Part shown: positions 19,255 through 28,211 of the stretch, piece after piece
Position numbering within the stretch: the stretch's first letter is position 1
How the letters are laid out: each line of letters begins with the position of its first letter
Source of the DNA: an uncultured Alistipes sp.
Lineage (GTDB): Bacteria; Bacteroidota; Bacteroidia; Bacteroidales; Rikenellaceae
Length of the DNA: 64,000 bases
Direction of reading: 5' to 3'
NCBI GenBank assembly: GCA_949283205.1
Contig: CASDSD010000028.1
Span: forward strand, 1 to 64,000
Translations under genes and position numbers: made by a program
The notes under the pieces: model-generated
What the model was told of the DNA's origin: nothing
Seen by the model: only the letters and a program-made list of their open reading frames with translations
Database searches by the model: none

Positions 19255-19282
19255 CGGCCCCCTGCGAAGGGGGCCGTTTTTT
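19255..19282 (+). terminator. Intrinsic terminator of the ribosomal supercluster
   Basis: Eight-bp arms CGGCCCCC (19255-19262) and GGGGGCCG (19269-19276) flank a TGCGAA loop and are followed directly by six T. It lies 30 bases after rplQ. Confidence 0.9.
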
Positions 19283-19355
19283 GTTGCTCCGGGTGAGGGG
19301 TTCGGGCGGGTGACCACGAAGCGATATACGCCCTTTGGCGATTCCGCATGGCCTT

Positions 19356-19385
19356 GCCGCTGCCGCCGGTGCCGCTGCCGCCGGT
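19356..19385 (+). repeat. Short 15-bp tandem duplication
   Basis: GCCGCTGCCGCCGGT occurs twice in tandem, followed by a degraded third part. It lies in the non-coding space between the convergent rplQ and MgtC-family genes. No function is apparent. Confidence 0.6.
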
Positions 19386-19413
19386 GCTGGCGGTGCCGCC
19401 GTCGGAGTGGGCG

Positions 19414-19445
19414 AAAAATGCCGGCCGAAGACTTTCGGCCGGCAT
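19414..19445 (-). terminator. Intrinsic terminator of the MgtC-family gene
   Basis: A perfect 12-bp inverted repeat, ATGCCGGCCGAA (19418-19429) and its complement (19434-19445), has a four-base loop. On the minus strand it runs into five T (19418-19414). It lies 55 bases after the minus-strand stop codon at 19501. Confidence 0.85.
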
Positions 19446-19500
19446 CTCCCTTTCATGGCGGCATCCGCTACGGAGCATGTGCGCCTGGAACGGGGCGGTG

Positions 19501-20175
19501 TCAGATTATGCGCTCGACAAGGATGCGTTTGTCCTGCTGAAGCAGTTCGAGGAATGTCTCGTCCGAACGCCGTTTCTTGCGTATTTGTATGAGCAGTCGT
19601 GCGCGATAGATTATGCCCGTTGCCGAGCGCTCGTTCTCCAACTCGAAGGAGACGATGGCGTACCCTGCGTCGCGCAGTTTTGTGAGCGTCTCGTTTACGG
19701 CGTCGCGTTCGAGCGTAGAGAATACGAGCGATATGCGGTGCGAGCCGAGGCTGCCGAAGAAGAGGTTCAACACCTCGAGTCCCACCAGAGTCAGCAGAGT
19801 GGCGGCTACGGCCACGCCATACATACCCGCTCCCGTGGCCATGCCTACGCCCGATATGGCCCAGAGGCTTGCTGCGGTGGTAAGGCCGCGCACGATCTGG
19901 CGGTGGAATATGATGGCGCCGGCGCCGATGAAACCTATGCCGCTTACTACCTGTGCGGCGACGCGGCTGGGGTCGAGGCGCAGGCCTTCGTGTACGGCGA
20001 TGAACTCCTCGAATCCCCATTGCGATACGATCATGAAGAGGGCGCTGCCGAGCGATACGAGGAAGTGCGTGCGGAATCCGGCCTCTTTGACCCGCCACTC
20101 GCGCTCGAGCCCGACGACGGTTCCGAGCAGCCCTGCCACCACGAGGCGGAAGATGAAAACCCAGGTCATTGTCAT
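19501..20175 (-). CDS. MgtC/SapB family membrane protein
   Basis: The 224-residue protein has an N-terminal membrane domain with WVFIFRLVVAGLLGTVVGLEREWR and then RTHFLVSLGSALFMIVS. The GIGFIGAGAII and TTAASLWAISGVGMATG motifs are characteristic of the MgtC family. A soluble C-terminal domain of about 75 residues follows. Family members act in the cytoplasmic membrane; the best studied modulates ATP synthase and magnesium physiology, but the substrate here is unknown. The ATG at 20175 is chosen over a much longer open frame, because the extra upstream part is proline-rich repeat sequence and a -7 box lies between. An alternative ATG is at 20169. Confidence 0.9.
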   Translation of the reverse strand: MTMTWVFIFRLVVAGLLGTVVGLEREWRVKEAGFRTHFLVSLGSALFMIVSQWGFEEFIAVHEGLRLDPSRVAAQVVSGIGFIGAGAIIFHRQIVRGLTTAASLWAISGVGMATGAGMYGVAVAATLLTLVGLEVLNLFFGSLGSHRISLVFSTLERDAVNETLTKLRDAGYAIVSFELENERSATGIIYRARLLIQIRKKRRSDETFLELLQQDKRILVERII

Positions 20176-20219
20176 AACTGTCAGAATTTGTATGGAGCCG
20201 CTCCGTGCGGCCTCATATG

Positions 20220-20227
20220 CAAAGATA
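20220..20227 (-). promoter_or_regulatory. Promoter -7 box of the MgtC-family gene
   Basis: On the minus strand TATCTTTG fits TAnnTTTG, 45 bases upstream of the start codon at 20175. No clear -33 box was found. Its position supports the short start rather than the longer open frame. Confidence 0.55.
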
Positions 20228-20287
20228 GCGCAAAATATCGAAAGCCGTATCGCGATTTTCACATCCGGGCATGCGCCACCGGCCGCC

Positions 20288-20383
20288 GGGACGGTGCCGG
20301 GCGCGGCAGGTGGGATGGTGTCGGGTACAGAAGGTGGAACGGTGCCGGGCGCGACAGGTGGAATGGTGTCGGGTGCAGCATGC
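20288..20383. repeat. Four-copy 24-bp tandem repeat
   Basis: Units at 20288-20311, 20312-20335, 20336-20359 and 20360-20383 alternate between a GGACGGTGCCGGGCGC type and a GGATGGTGTCGGGTGC type. The array is therefore also two copies of a 48-bp unit. It lies in the 394-base space between the MgtC-family gene and the ABC permease stop. No gene start fits it. The rest of this space shows no other feature. Confidence 0.8.
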
Positions 20384-20569
20384 GTGACGATACGGGGTGT
20401 GCCGCACGGGGCCGTGGCGTGTGTGACGGCGGGCTGCACGACATCCTTTTCACGGGTGCGGTGTAGTGTGAGGGCCGGAAACGGCACCGCCCCTGCATGC
20501 CGCAGCGGGCGGTGCAGGGGCGGTGTCCGGGTCATGTGCGGCCGCGCACGGCGGGCCGTCGTCATGACG

Positions 20570-21883
20570 CTATTGCTTGATCCACGAGAGCAGCTCCTTG
20601 AACGAGGGGCGCTTGCCGTGCATGAGGATGCCGACGCGGTAGATGCGCGCGGCGATCCATACCATCGCCACGACCGATGCGTACAGCACTACCAGCGAGA
20701 GCACGATCTGCCACGTGGGTATGTGCGAGGGTATACGCGCCAGCATCACGATGGGCGAGGTGAAGGGTATGATCGAGCCCCAGAATGCGATCGTCGAGTT
20801 GGGGTCCTCGAATACCGTCATCATGAGGATGAATCCGAGGATTATGGGTATGGTTATGGGTGTCTGGAGCTGCTGTGCGTCCTGTATCGAGTCGACGCTC
20901 GATCCCACGGCGGCGAACATGGCCGAGTAGAAGAGGAATCCTCCCACGAGGAACAGCAGCAGGTAGAGGAACATCATCACCATCTGTGCGGGGTTCGTTG
21001 CCAGCGACACGGCCGAGATAAGGTCGGCATCCACGCCGGCCTCGGCCGAGGTCATGGCTCCGGCCTCGACGGCGCGCACGGTCTCCATCATGTCGGCAGG
21101 TACGAGCGCCGACATCATCGCGGCGCCGACGCCGCAGATCAGCACGGCCCAGATTGCCACCTGCGTGGCGGCTACCGACGCCACGCCGAGGATCTTGCCC
21201 GTCATGAGCTGGAAGGGCGATACGCTCGTCACCAATACGTCCAACACGCGGCTGCCCTTCTCCTCTATGACGGTGGTCATCACCATCGAGCCGTAGATGA
21301 TGAGGAACATGTAGAGTATCATTCCCATAACTCCTCCCAGCGCATAGGACAGGGCCGACGATGTGGCCTCGGCGGGCTCCGCCCCGTCGGTGAGGTCGGT
21401 GCGGTATGCCGAGAGCGACACCTTCACCTTGACATCCTTCATTATCTGCTCGAGGTTTTCGATATTGTAGCGCTTCAGCCGTTCGTTCTCGATTATGCGC
21501 TCCATCTGCGAGGTGATGGAGCTCTCGAGCGCCATCGACGACGAGGCGTTGGTGTAGAGCTTCACGTCGGTCGGGTTGTCGACTATGTCTTCGCCTATCC
21601 ACAGCACGCCGAAGACGTCGGTGTCGTTGCGTGCCTGTTCGATGCTCTTGTCGGTAGGCTCGAATACGACGTTGTCGCCGTTCTCGAGCTTCGGGGCTAT
21701 GATGCCGCTGTTGTCGATCACCAGCAGGTGCTTGGTGTCGCCCTTGGCGAATACCATCATCAGCGTGGGCGCCGCCATCAGCGCCAGCATCAGCACCGGC
21801 ATGAGGATGGTGGTTATGATGAATGACTTCTTGCGTACCCGCTCGTTGAATTCGCGGGCTATGATTATGCGTATCTTGTTCAT
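20570..21883 (-). CDS. ABC transporter permease, NatB-like ABC-2 type
   Basis: The 437-residue protein starts MNKIRIIIAREFNERVRKKSF and has one membrane segment near the N-terminus. A large extracytoplasmic domain of about 150 residues follows, and then five or so membrane segments in the C-terminal half. This is the ABC-2 / NatB layout for exporters. It lies 53 bases after the ATPase gene and is surely its partner. The substrate is not shown by the sequence; sodium or drug export is known for some relatives. Confidence 0.88.
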   Translation of the reverse strand: MNKIRIIIAREFNERVRKKSFIITTILMPVLMLALMAAPTLMMVFAKGDTKHLLVIDNSGIIAPKLENGDNVVFEPTDKSIEQARNDTDVFGVLWIGEDIVDNPTDVKLYTNASSSMALESSITSQMERIIENERLKRYNIENLEQIMKDVKVKVSLSAYRTDLTDGAEPAEATSSALSYALGGVMGMILYMFLIIYGSMVMTTVIEEKGSRVLDVLVTSVSPFQLMTGKILGVASVAATQVAIWAVLICGVGAAMMSALVPADMMETVRAVEAGAMTSAEAGVDADLISAVSLATNPAQMVMMFLYLLLFLVGGFLFYSAMFAAVGSSVDSIQDAQQLQTPITIPIILGFILMMTVFEDPNSTIAFWGSIIPFTSPIVMLARIPSHIPTWQIVLSLVVLYASVVAMVWIAARIYRVGILMHGKRPSFKELLSWIKQ

Positions 21884-21936
21884 TGTCGTGATGTTTTATT
21901 GTTCGGTACGGTTCGGGGCCTGCGGTTTCCCCGTCT

Positions 21937-22860
<924 letters not shown>

Positions 22861-22912
22861 GTTTCGGATGTGTTGTTTGTGTTATGCGTAATATCAGTCG
22901 CAGTGCAGGGGA

Positions 22913-22920
22913 CAAAATTA
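22913..22920 (-). promoter_or_regulatory. Promoter -7 box of the ABC exporter operon
   Basis: TAATTTTG on the minus strand fits TAnnTTTG. Transcription would start about 46 bases before the ATPase gene. A 14-bp palindrome (22945-22958) lies just upstream in the -33 to -45 zone. Confidence 0.6.
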
Positions 22921-22944
22921 CAAAACCGGATATAAAAAATATTA

Positions 22945-22958
22945 TTTTACATGTAAAA
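22945..22958. promoter_or_regulatory. Perfect 14-bp palindrome, possible operator
   Basis: TTTTACATGTAAAA is a perfect inverted repeat in the divergent region between the ABC exporter operon and the riboswitch promoter. Its place just upstream of the exporter -7 box fits a regulator site. It is in an AT-rich stretch, so chance is possible. Confidence 0.35.
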
Positions 22959-23053
22959 ATCTCATTACGCGGCTGTCGTGGGCGTTGCACCGTCCGCAGG
23001 CTCCGCATGCGATGGCGGGGATGCCGGCGCACAGCCGAAAACAGGAGGAAAAA

Positions 23054-23085
23054 TTTGGCGGCCTCGTCCGAATATGCTATATTTG
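23054..23085 (+). promoter_or_regulatory. Complete Bacteroidota promoter before the cobalamin riboswitch
   Basis: TTTG at 23054-23057 and TATATTTG at 23078-23085 are separated by exactly 20 bases, the canonical layout. The start point would be close to 23090, which is where the riboswitch P1 stem begins. Confidence 0.85.
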
Positions 23086-23087
23086 CC

Positions 23088-23281
23088 TCCGTATCGGTTT
23101 CCCGCAGCCGGCTCGGCCGGTCAGGGAATCAAAAGGGAAACGGGTGAGAATCCCGTACAGTTCCCGCTGCTGTAAGCTTCTCCGCCTCGGGCGGATGTCG
23201 GAAGCGGCTCTCTTAACCACTGATCCTGCGGATCGGGAAGGTGCCGCCTGCGGAGCGAGTCAGAAGACCTGCCGTTACGGA
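23088..23281 (+). promoter_or_regulatory. Cobalamin riboswitch aptamer
   Basis: The conserved parts appear in order. They are AAAAGGGAAACGGGTG from 23131, CTGCTGTAAGC near 23167, ACCACTG at 23217-23223, GGATCGGGAAGG from 23230, and the box CAGAAGACCTGCC at 23261-23273. A P1 stem closes it: TCCGTA at 23088-23093 pairs with TACGGA at 23276-23281. The class senses adenosyl- or other cobalamins and usually lowers expression when bound. It lies directly behind a full promoter and upstream of a lipoprotein gene on the same strand. Confidence 0.93.
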
Positions 23282-23589
23282 ACCCTGCGTACCCGGCCTG
23301 CGGCGAACGGGCTGGTGCGAAACAAGGTTTATCACGATTGCATTATATGGCCGTATCTCGGGTACCTGCCGCCGCGGGTCGAAGGGAGTGCAGAGCGCAG
23401 GCCGTTCCCTGCGGGCGGCATTGCCGTGCCGCGATGCGGAGCCCGGGCGCATGATCGGAGTGTGGAGTCCGGGGCGCATGTGGAGACACGGCGGCGGGCC
23501 TTATGGATGTCCCGCCATGAGCGGGAGACGCGTGGCGTCGGTGCCGACCGATGCGGGTAAGGGAAACGTTTAACCTAAATATTGAAAAG
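23282..23589 (+). promoter_or_regulatory. Long leader and possible expression platform
   Basis: About 308 bases separate the aptamer from the lipoprotein start codon. No gene is visible in it. GTACCCG (23289-23295) and CGGGTAC (23359-23365) can form a 7-bp stem just past the aptamer, but no T-run follows. Control at the level of translation or folding is therefore more likely than intrinsic termination. Confidence 0.45.
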
Positions 23590-24375
23590 ATGAAAAAGAT
23601 GAGACTCTTTGTTGCGATGTTTGCCGCCGTGGCACTCTTTGCAAGTTGTTCGGAGGACGGCCCCGGTATGGAGACGGCTGTCGTGACGTTTGAAGGCTCG
23701 GATTGGGCGCCCTTCGTGGCGTCGTCGTTCGACGCCACCTATACGGGTTCCGTAGCCACGCCCGACTATGTGTGGAAGGATGCGGGAACGTCGCTTACCG
23801 GACCCAACATCTTCTCGGGCGGCTATTTCTCGGGCGGATGGGTCGTGTCGTCGTACAACTCGAACGACCTGGCCACCTACGGTGACTACACCACGGACCT
23901 CTACGTCTATAACGCCTCGAACGAGAACGCCACCACGCGCGGCGGCCACAACGGTTCGGATACCTTCCTTATCGGTTACGGCAACAAGAGCGAATGGGGC
24001 GACTTCCGCCCGTCGTTGAAGTTCGCCGACGGCAAGGCGCGTGTGATATGCGGCTGCTATGTCAATTCGACCTGCTATTTTCTCAATATAGCGAAGAACG
24101 GCAACTACTCGTCGCCGGCCATCGCCGAGGGCCAGAAGGTCGAGATCGTCGCCACGGGCTACGATGCCGCGGGCAACGAGACGGGCTCCGTCGGCATGAC
24201 CTTCGCCGAGAAGGACAACATGATCACCGAGTGGACGGCATGGGACCTCTCGTCGCTGGGCGAGGTCGTCGAGGTGAAGTTCGACATGACGGGTGACGTT
24301 ACGAACGACTACGGTTTCGCCATGCCCACCTACTATGCCATCGACGACGTTACGGTCGAGTGGCAGGCCGAGTAA
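23590..24375 (+). CDS. DUF4465-type lipoprotein under cobalamin control
   Basis: The 261-residue product starts with a lipoprotein signal (MKKMRLFVAMFAAVALFASC, Cys20) and should be anchored in the outer membrane. The mature part begins with VTFEGSDW and carries a GGYFSGGWVVSSY-type segment. It ends with the WTAWDLSSLGEVVEVKFDM and YGFAMPTYYAIDDV stretches that mark DUF4465. Such proteins recur behind cobalamin riboswitches in Bacteroidota, and surface lipoproteins that bind B12 (BtuG, BtuH) are known in Bacteroides. A role in capturing corrinoids is therefore likely but inferred. No TonB receptor or transport gene follows; a strong terminator makes this a one-gene unit. Confidence 0.85.
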   Translation: MKKMRLFVAMFAAVALFASCSEDGPGMETAVVTFEGSDWAPFVASSFDATYTGSVATPDYVWKDAGTSLTGPNIFSGGYFSGGWVVSSYNSNDLATYGDYTTDLYVYNASNENATTRGGHNGSDTFLIGYGNKSEWGDFRPSLKFADGKARVICGCYVNSTCYFLNIAKNGNYSSPAIAEGQKVEIVATGYDAAGNETGSVGMTFAEKDNMITEWTAWDLSSLGEVVEVKFDMTGDVTNDYGFAMPTYYAIDDVTVEWQAE

Positions 24376-24446
24376 TCCGGGCCGCGGGATCGGATATGGA
24401 TCAATGCCCGCACCGCGGCGCTGCGGCGTACGGTTGCGGGCGTATG

Positions 24447-24499
24447 GAGACGGGAGATGTGTCGCAGCCCTTCGGGCGCGGCCCTCTCCCGTCTCTTTT
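24447..24499 (+). terminator. Terminator of the riboswitch-lipoprotein transcript
   Basis: Perfect 11-bp arms GAGACGGGAGA (24447-24457) and TCTCCCGTCTC (24485-24495) enclose a smaller hairpin and are followed by four T. It isolates the lipoprotein gene from the next one. Confidence 0.85.
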
Positions 24500-24554
24500 C
24501 GTGCGCCCTGCGCGGTATTTGGCCTTCGCGGGGCGTTGTTGAGCAAAAATGTTA

Positions 24555-24562
24555 TATATTTG
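24555..24562 (+). promoter_or_regulatory. Promoter -7 box before the DUF4836-like gene
   Basis: TATATTTG fits TAnnTTTG. A TTG lies upstream but at a shorter spacing than usual. The next gene starts about 115 bases downstream. Confidence 0.5.
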
Positions 24563-24676
24563 TATGCCCTGTGTATGCCTGCGGATGTGTGGACCCTTTC
24601 CCGTGTGACGGGAGGCTCATGCCTCCATGTGCCGGCATGCTGTTGAGAAGTGTTTACCCATGAAAAATGTTCCCGT

Positions 24677-26188
24677 ATGATGCGAAAGATCGTTTTGTCG
24701 TGTGTGTCGTTTGTTGCGTCCGTCCTCTGCTGCGGCGTGTGTGCCGCGCAGGATGCCGCGAGCCTGATTCCTGCGGATGCCTCCGTCGTGATGCGGATTC
24801 ATGCCGGACGCATAATGGAGAAGGCCGGCGGTGAGGAGCTGACGGCAAGGATCGTCTCCATGGTGGAGGAGAACGCCTCCGGTGGCGGGGAGCTCTCTTT
24901 GCCCGGAAAATGGGGCGTCGATACCGACATGCCGATATATCTGTCGATTACGCGCGACAGCCGCGGGATCGACGGGGTGTCGGTGGCCGTGGCGATGAAT
25001 GTCTCGGATGCGGAACTCTTCGAGCGTGCGGCGCAGGAGATGTGCGACGGCAGGGTGCGCAGCCGCAAGGGGGTCTCGTGGGCCGAGGATGAGGATGTGT
25101 GCATGGTGTTCGATTCGCATCTGGCCGTAGTGGCTACGGTAGATGGCACGCGCGATGCTGCATGGTGGCGCGATATGGTGGCGCGTGGCGGCCGCACGGA
25201 GTCTGTATCCGCGGCGGAGGGCTTCGGCTGCATGATGGAGTCCGATGGCGATATCTCCGTGATGGTGGCCGGAACGGCCATTGACGAGGATGAACTCTCG
25301 ACGCTAAAGGGGATCTACGGGACCGACTTCCCCATAGACGGGATGTCGCTGGTATGGGAGCTTGCGAGCGACAGAGGCCTTGCCGAGGTGCATTACCGTA
25401 TCGTGGCCGAGAGCGCGGAGGCCGCGAGATATCTCGAGCAGAACATGTCCGGCCTGCGGCGCGTCGAGGGGCGTTATGCCGACTGTATCCCCGCCTCGTC
25501 GATGCTCGTGATATACAGCGCGGTGGACGGCGGCAAAATCGCGGAGATGATGTCGCGGCTGTCGGCCCTTGCCGAAACCGAAACAGATGAGGATAATGAG
25601 TATCTTGCTCTGCTGCAGCGTCTCGTGGGCTCCCTGTCGGGCGACCTGGCTGTAGTATTGGGCGTGCCGACCCTCGCCGATAACAGCGTGTCGATCCCCT
25701 CCACGTTTATGGCGCAGGTGTCGAACCGCGAACTGATGGATTTCGTGGTGCGGCAGTTGGGTGAGGATGTTCCCGTCGAGGAGATCGGAGACGGTTATGT
25801 GGTCGGCGCAGGCGGTATGAACGTATGGATGAGCATGCGCGACGGCAATATGGTCATATCTACCGTCGAGGGCATGGGATCGCTGCCGCGGGCAGAGACG
25901 CCTGCGGCGATAAAGGGCTGCCGCGAGGGGTACGGAGGCTTTTTCTTCGACATGAAAAAGGCGCTGTCGGCGTTCGGCCCAATGCTCGGCCTCATTGACG
26001 GCAGTGGCAAGATTTCCCGCCTGCTCGCGCGCATAGACTCTGTGGAGAGTTTCTCCGAGCGCCCCGACACTTTACGCTGCACGGTACGCTTGAGTGACGG
26101 CAGCGACAACCTGTACCGTGTTGTCGCGGATGCCGTAGCGGACTTCATGTCGGATGCCGGGGATGATGCCGGTACGTCGGAAGAGTGA
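24677..26188 (+). CDS. Secreted hypothetical protein, DUF4836-like
   Basis: About 503 residues, beginning MMRKIVLSCVSFVASVLCCGVCAAQ, a signal peptide. Codons upstream to 24650 are open but add a non-hydrophobic lead. The mature protein starts AASLIPADASVVMRIHAGRIMEKAG, which resembles the opening of the DUF4836 family of Bacteroidota; the match is from memory and moderate. The rest alternates short alpha and beta stretches and has an acidic tail. It has no catalytic motif I recognise. It stands alone between the terminator at 24499 and galE. Periplasmic or outer-membrane location is likely. Confidence 0.75.
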   Translation: MMRKIVLSCVSFVASVLCCGVCAAQDAASLIPADASVVMRIHAGRIMEKAGGEELTARIVSMVEENASGGGELSLPGKWGVDTDMPIYLSITRDSRGIDGVSVAVAMNVSDAELFERAAQEMCDGRVRSRKGVSWAEDEDVCMVFDSHLAVVATVDGTRDAAWWRDMVARGGRTESVSAAEGFGCMMESDGDISVMVAGTAIDEDELSTLKGIYGTDFPIDGMSLVWELASDRGLAEVHYRIVAESAEAARYLEQNMSGLRRVEGRYADCIPASSMLVIYSAVDGGKIAEMMSRLSALAETETDEDNEYLALLQRLVGSLSGDLAVVLGVPTLADNSVSIPSTFMAQVSNRELMDFVVRQLGEDVPVEEIGDGYVVGAGGMNVWMSMRDGNMVISTVEGMGSLPRAETPAAIKGCREGYGGFFFDMKKALSAFGPMLGLIDGSGKISRLLARIDSVESFSERPDTLRCTVRLSDGSDNLYRVVADAVADFMSDAGDDAGTSEE

Positions 26189-26326
26189 CGGCACGAGGCG
26201 TTGCCGTGCGGCCGCGGCCTCCTCGCCTGCGGCGCCGGACGGGCCGCCATGCGGCGGCGAAGATCTTCATGTGCTGCGCTAACGAAGTATGTACGTTGAA
26301 AATGCGGCGGTTTGAAAGAAGTTTAT

Positions 26327-26334
26327 TACCTTTG
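26327..26334 (+). promoter_or_regulatory. Promoter -7 box of galE
   Basis: TACCTTTG fits TAnnTTTG, about 29 bases upstream of the galE start codon. A well-spaced -33 box was not found. Confidence 0.6.
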
Positions 26335-26362
26335 CAGGCAACAAAATAAAAACTACAACGCG

Positions 26363-27388
26363 ATGAAAGAGATGGTTCTGGTTTCGGGCGGTGCGGGATA
26401 CATAGGTTCGCATACCGCCGTGGAGTTGATAAATGCCGGATACGACGTGGTCGTGGCGGACAACCTGTCGAATTCCGACATGAGCGGCGTCGAGGGCGTG
26501 CGCAAGATTACGGGTGTGGATGTTCCCTTCGTGAATGTCGATTGCTGCGACAAGGAGGCTTTCCGTCGCGTATTCGAGCAGTACAAGTTCAATTCGGTGA
26601 TCCATTTCGCCGCCTTCAAGGCCGTGGGCGAGTCGGTTACCGACCCCATGAAGTACTACCGCAACAATCTCACGTCATTCATGAACGTGGTGGATCTGAT
26701 GCGCGAGTTCGGGCGCCAGAACATAGTCTTCTCGTCGTCGGCGACGGTATACGGCGAGGCCGACCATCTGCCCGTAACGGAGCAGACGCCGCGCAAGCCC
26801 GCGACTTCGGCCTATGGCAACACCAAGCAGATGTGCGAGGATATCCTGCGCGACTCGGTGACGGCATACGACGGTCTGAAGGGTATCGCCCTGCGTTATT
26901 TCAACCCCATCGGCGCGCACCCCTCGGCCCTCATCGGCGAGCTGCCGCGCGGCGTGCCGCAGAACCTCGTCCCCTTCATCACGCAGACGGCGGCCGGCGT
27001 ACGCGAGTGCCTGAGCGTCTTCGGTGACGACTATCCCACGCCGGACGGCTCGTGCCTGCGCGACTATATCGACGTTGTGGACCTGGCGAAGGCTCACGTT
27101 GTGGCCATCACCCGCATGGTCGAGGGCCGCAACAAGGAGGCTTACGAAATCTTCAACGTCGGCACGGGCAACGGTACCTCGGTGCTGGAGCTGGTACACA
27201 GTTTCGAGCGCGTGAACGGTCTGAAACTCAACTATAAGATAGCGCCGCGGCGTCCGGGTGACGTGGTGGCCATCTGGGCCGATACGACGCTTGCGAACAA
27301 GGAGCTGGGATGGAAGGCCGAGCGTTCGCTCGACGACACCCTGCGTTCGGCATGGGCGTGGGAAAAGCACGTTCGCGGCATAAAATAA
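26363..27388 (+). CDS. galE: UDP-glucose 4-epimerase
   Basis: GalE interconverts UDP-glucose and UDP-galactose for sugar use and surface polysaccharides. The 341-residue protein has the NAD-binding SGGAGYIGSHTAVELI at the N-terminus. The catalytic SSSATVYG and YGNTK (Tyr and Lys of the YxxxK motif) follow, with RYFNPIGAHPSALIGE downstream. The start at ATG 26363 gives MKEMVLVSGGAGYIG; an upstream open stretch from 26312 lacks family similarity and contains the promoter. It is a single-gene unit. The last codons and stop are duplicated just downstream (27391-27404). Confidence 0.95.
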   Translation: MKEMVLVSGGAGYIGSHTAVELINAGYDVVVADNLSNSDMSGVEGVRKITGVDVPFVNVDCCDKEAFRRVFEQYKFNSVIHFAAFKAVGESVTDPMKYYRNNLTSFMNVVDLMREFGRQNIVFSSSATVYGEADHLPVTEQTPRKPATSAYGNTKQMCEDILRDSVTAYDGLKGIALRYFNPIGAHPSALIGELPRGVPQNLVPFITQTAAGVRECLSVFGDDYPTPDGSCLRDYIDVVDLAKAHVVAITRMVEGRNKEAYEIFNVGTGNGTSVLELVHSFERVNGLKLNYKIAPRRPGDVVAIWADTTLANKELGWKAERSLDDTLRSAWAWEKHVRGIK

Positions 27389-27404
27389 CTGCGGCATAAA
27401 ATAA
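27375..27404 (+). repeat. Direct repeat across the galE stop codon
   Basis: GCGGCATAAAATAA at 27375-27388 covers the final galE codons and stop, and the same 14 bases recur at 27391-27404. It looks like a short slipped duplication and leaves galE intact. Confidence 0.7.
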
Positions 27405-27411
27405 AATACCG

Positions 27412-27453
27412 CTGCGGCGCGTTATGTAGACACCGGTGCGCCGCAGGGGTTTT
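27412..27453 (+). terminator. Possible terminator after galE
   Basis: Nine-bp arms CTGCGGCGC (27412-27420) and GCGCCGCAG (27438-27446) enclose a 17-base loop, with four T at 27450-27453. The loop is long and the T-run short, so the call is tentative. Confidence 0.45.
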
Positions 27454-27483
27454 GCGGCGTGGCATGCGATTATTTATTACGGA

Positions 27484-28146
27484 ATGAAAAAATATCTGCT
27501 TATCTCTCTGTTGGCCATATTTTGTTGCGGCATGAGCGCCGAGGCGCAGAGAATAGTACCCAAATACAAAAAGAAGAAGGAGGTGCGCGAGTACGATCTC
27601 GGCATGTCCGACCGCCGGTGGACGGTAACCTTCGGCGGCAGCTACAACATGGCGCTTGGGGCGTTTGACCGCATACGTTACGTGGACCGCGACTATGTGG
27701 TTCGTTACGACCGCGCGCCGTCACTCTCGGGCGGCAGCGTGCATATGGGCGTGGGATACAAGGTCACGGACAATCTTACGCTCGGCAGCGAGGCAGGTAT
27801 GCTGTTCCAATACAATGATTATGCCCTGCCCCTGTACGCTACGGCCACCTACTATTACGGCCCGTCGAAAGGCAATTTCCGCCATCGCTGGTTCAACTAC
27901 GTCAACCTCGGTCCGCAGTTCTACTTCAGCGGCAGCACCAAGACCGGAGCCATGGCTGCGGCGGGCGGCGGCGTGCGTATCATAGTGAGCGGGTCTTTGA
28001 AGATGGATCTGCAGCTGGGCTACCAGCTCAACATGCACCGTCCGGATATCTGTGATACGGGCAAGTATGACCTTCCGGCATCGGGCGTGCGGTACAAGGA
28101 GTATACGCATGTGTTGCAGGTGGGTGTCAACTTCATCATCTTCTGA
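27484..28146 (+). CDS. Small outer-membrane beta-barrel protein
   Basis: The 220-residue protein starts with a signal peptide (MKKYLLISLLAIFCCGMSAEAQ). Alternating hydrophobic/polar strands typical of an eight-strand barrel follow, and it ends in phenylalanine (GVNFIIF), the usual outer-membrane signature. No binding motif is visible. It follows galE by 95 bases and is closed by a strong terminator. A role in the outer membrane is inferred from form alone. Confidence 0.8.
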   Translation: MKKYLLISLLAIFCCGMSAEAQRIVPKYKKKKEVREYDLGMSDRRWTVTFGGSYNMALGAFDRIRYVDRDYVVRYDRAPSLSGGSVHMGVGYKVTDNLTLGSEAGMLFQYNDYALPLYATATYYYGPSKGNFRHRWFNYVNLGPQFYFSGSTKTGAMAAAGGGVRIIVSGSLKMDLQLGYQLNMHRPDICDTGKYDLPASGVRYKEYTHVLQVGVNFIIF

Positions 28147-28211
28147 TGCGCGGTGCGGCGGCGGCGGATGGTGCGGCCGGGATATTCCCGGGCGCGGTAC
28201 TTATGGATTTG

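Noticed and set aside
19348-20466. Plus-strand open frame across the MgtC-family gene
   Set aside because: It is antisense to a gene with clear MgtC motifs and a matching terminator and promoter on the minus strand.
20176-20565. N-terminal extension of the MgtC-family protein
   Set aside because: The extra part is proline-rich tandem repeat sequence and holds the -7 box; the family start is at the later ATG.
23590-24375. TonB-dependent receptor (BtuB) behind the riboswitch
   Set aside because: The only gene in the unit encodes a 261-residue lipoprotein with no plug or large barrel, and a terminator follows.
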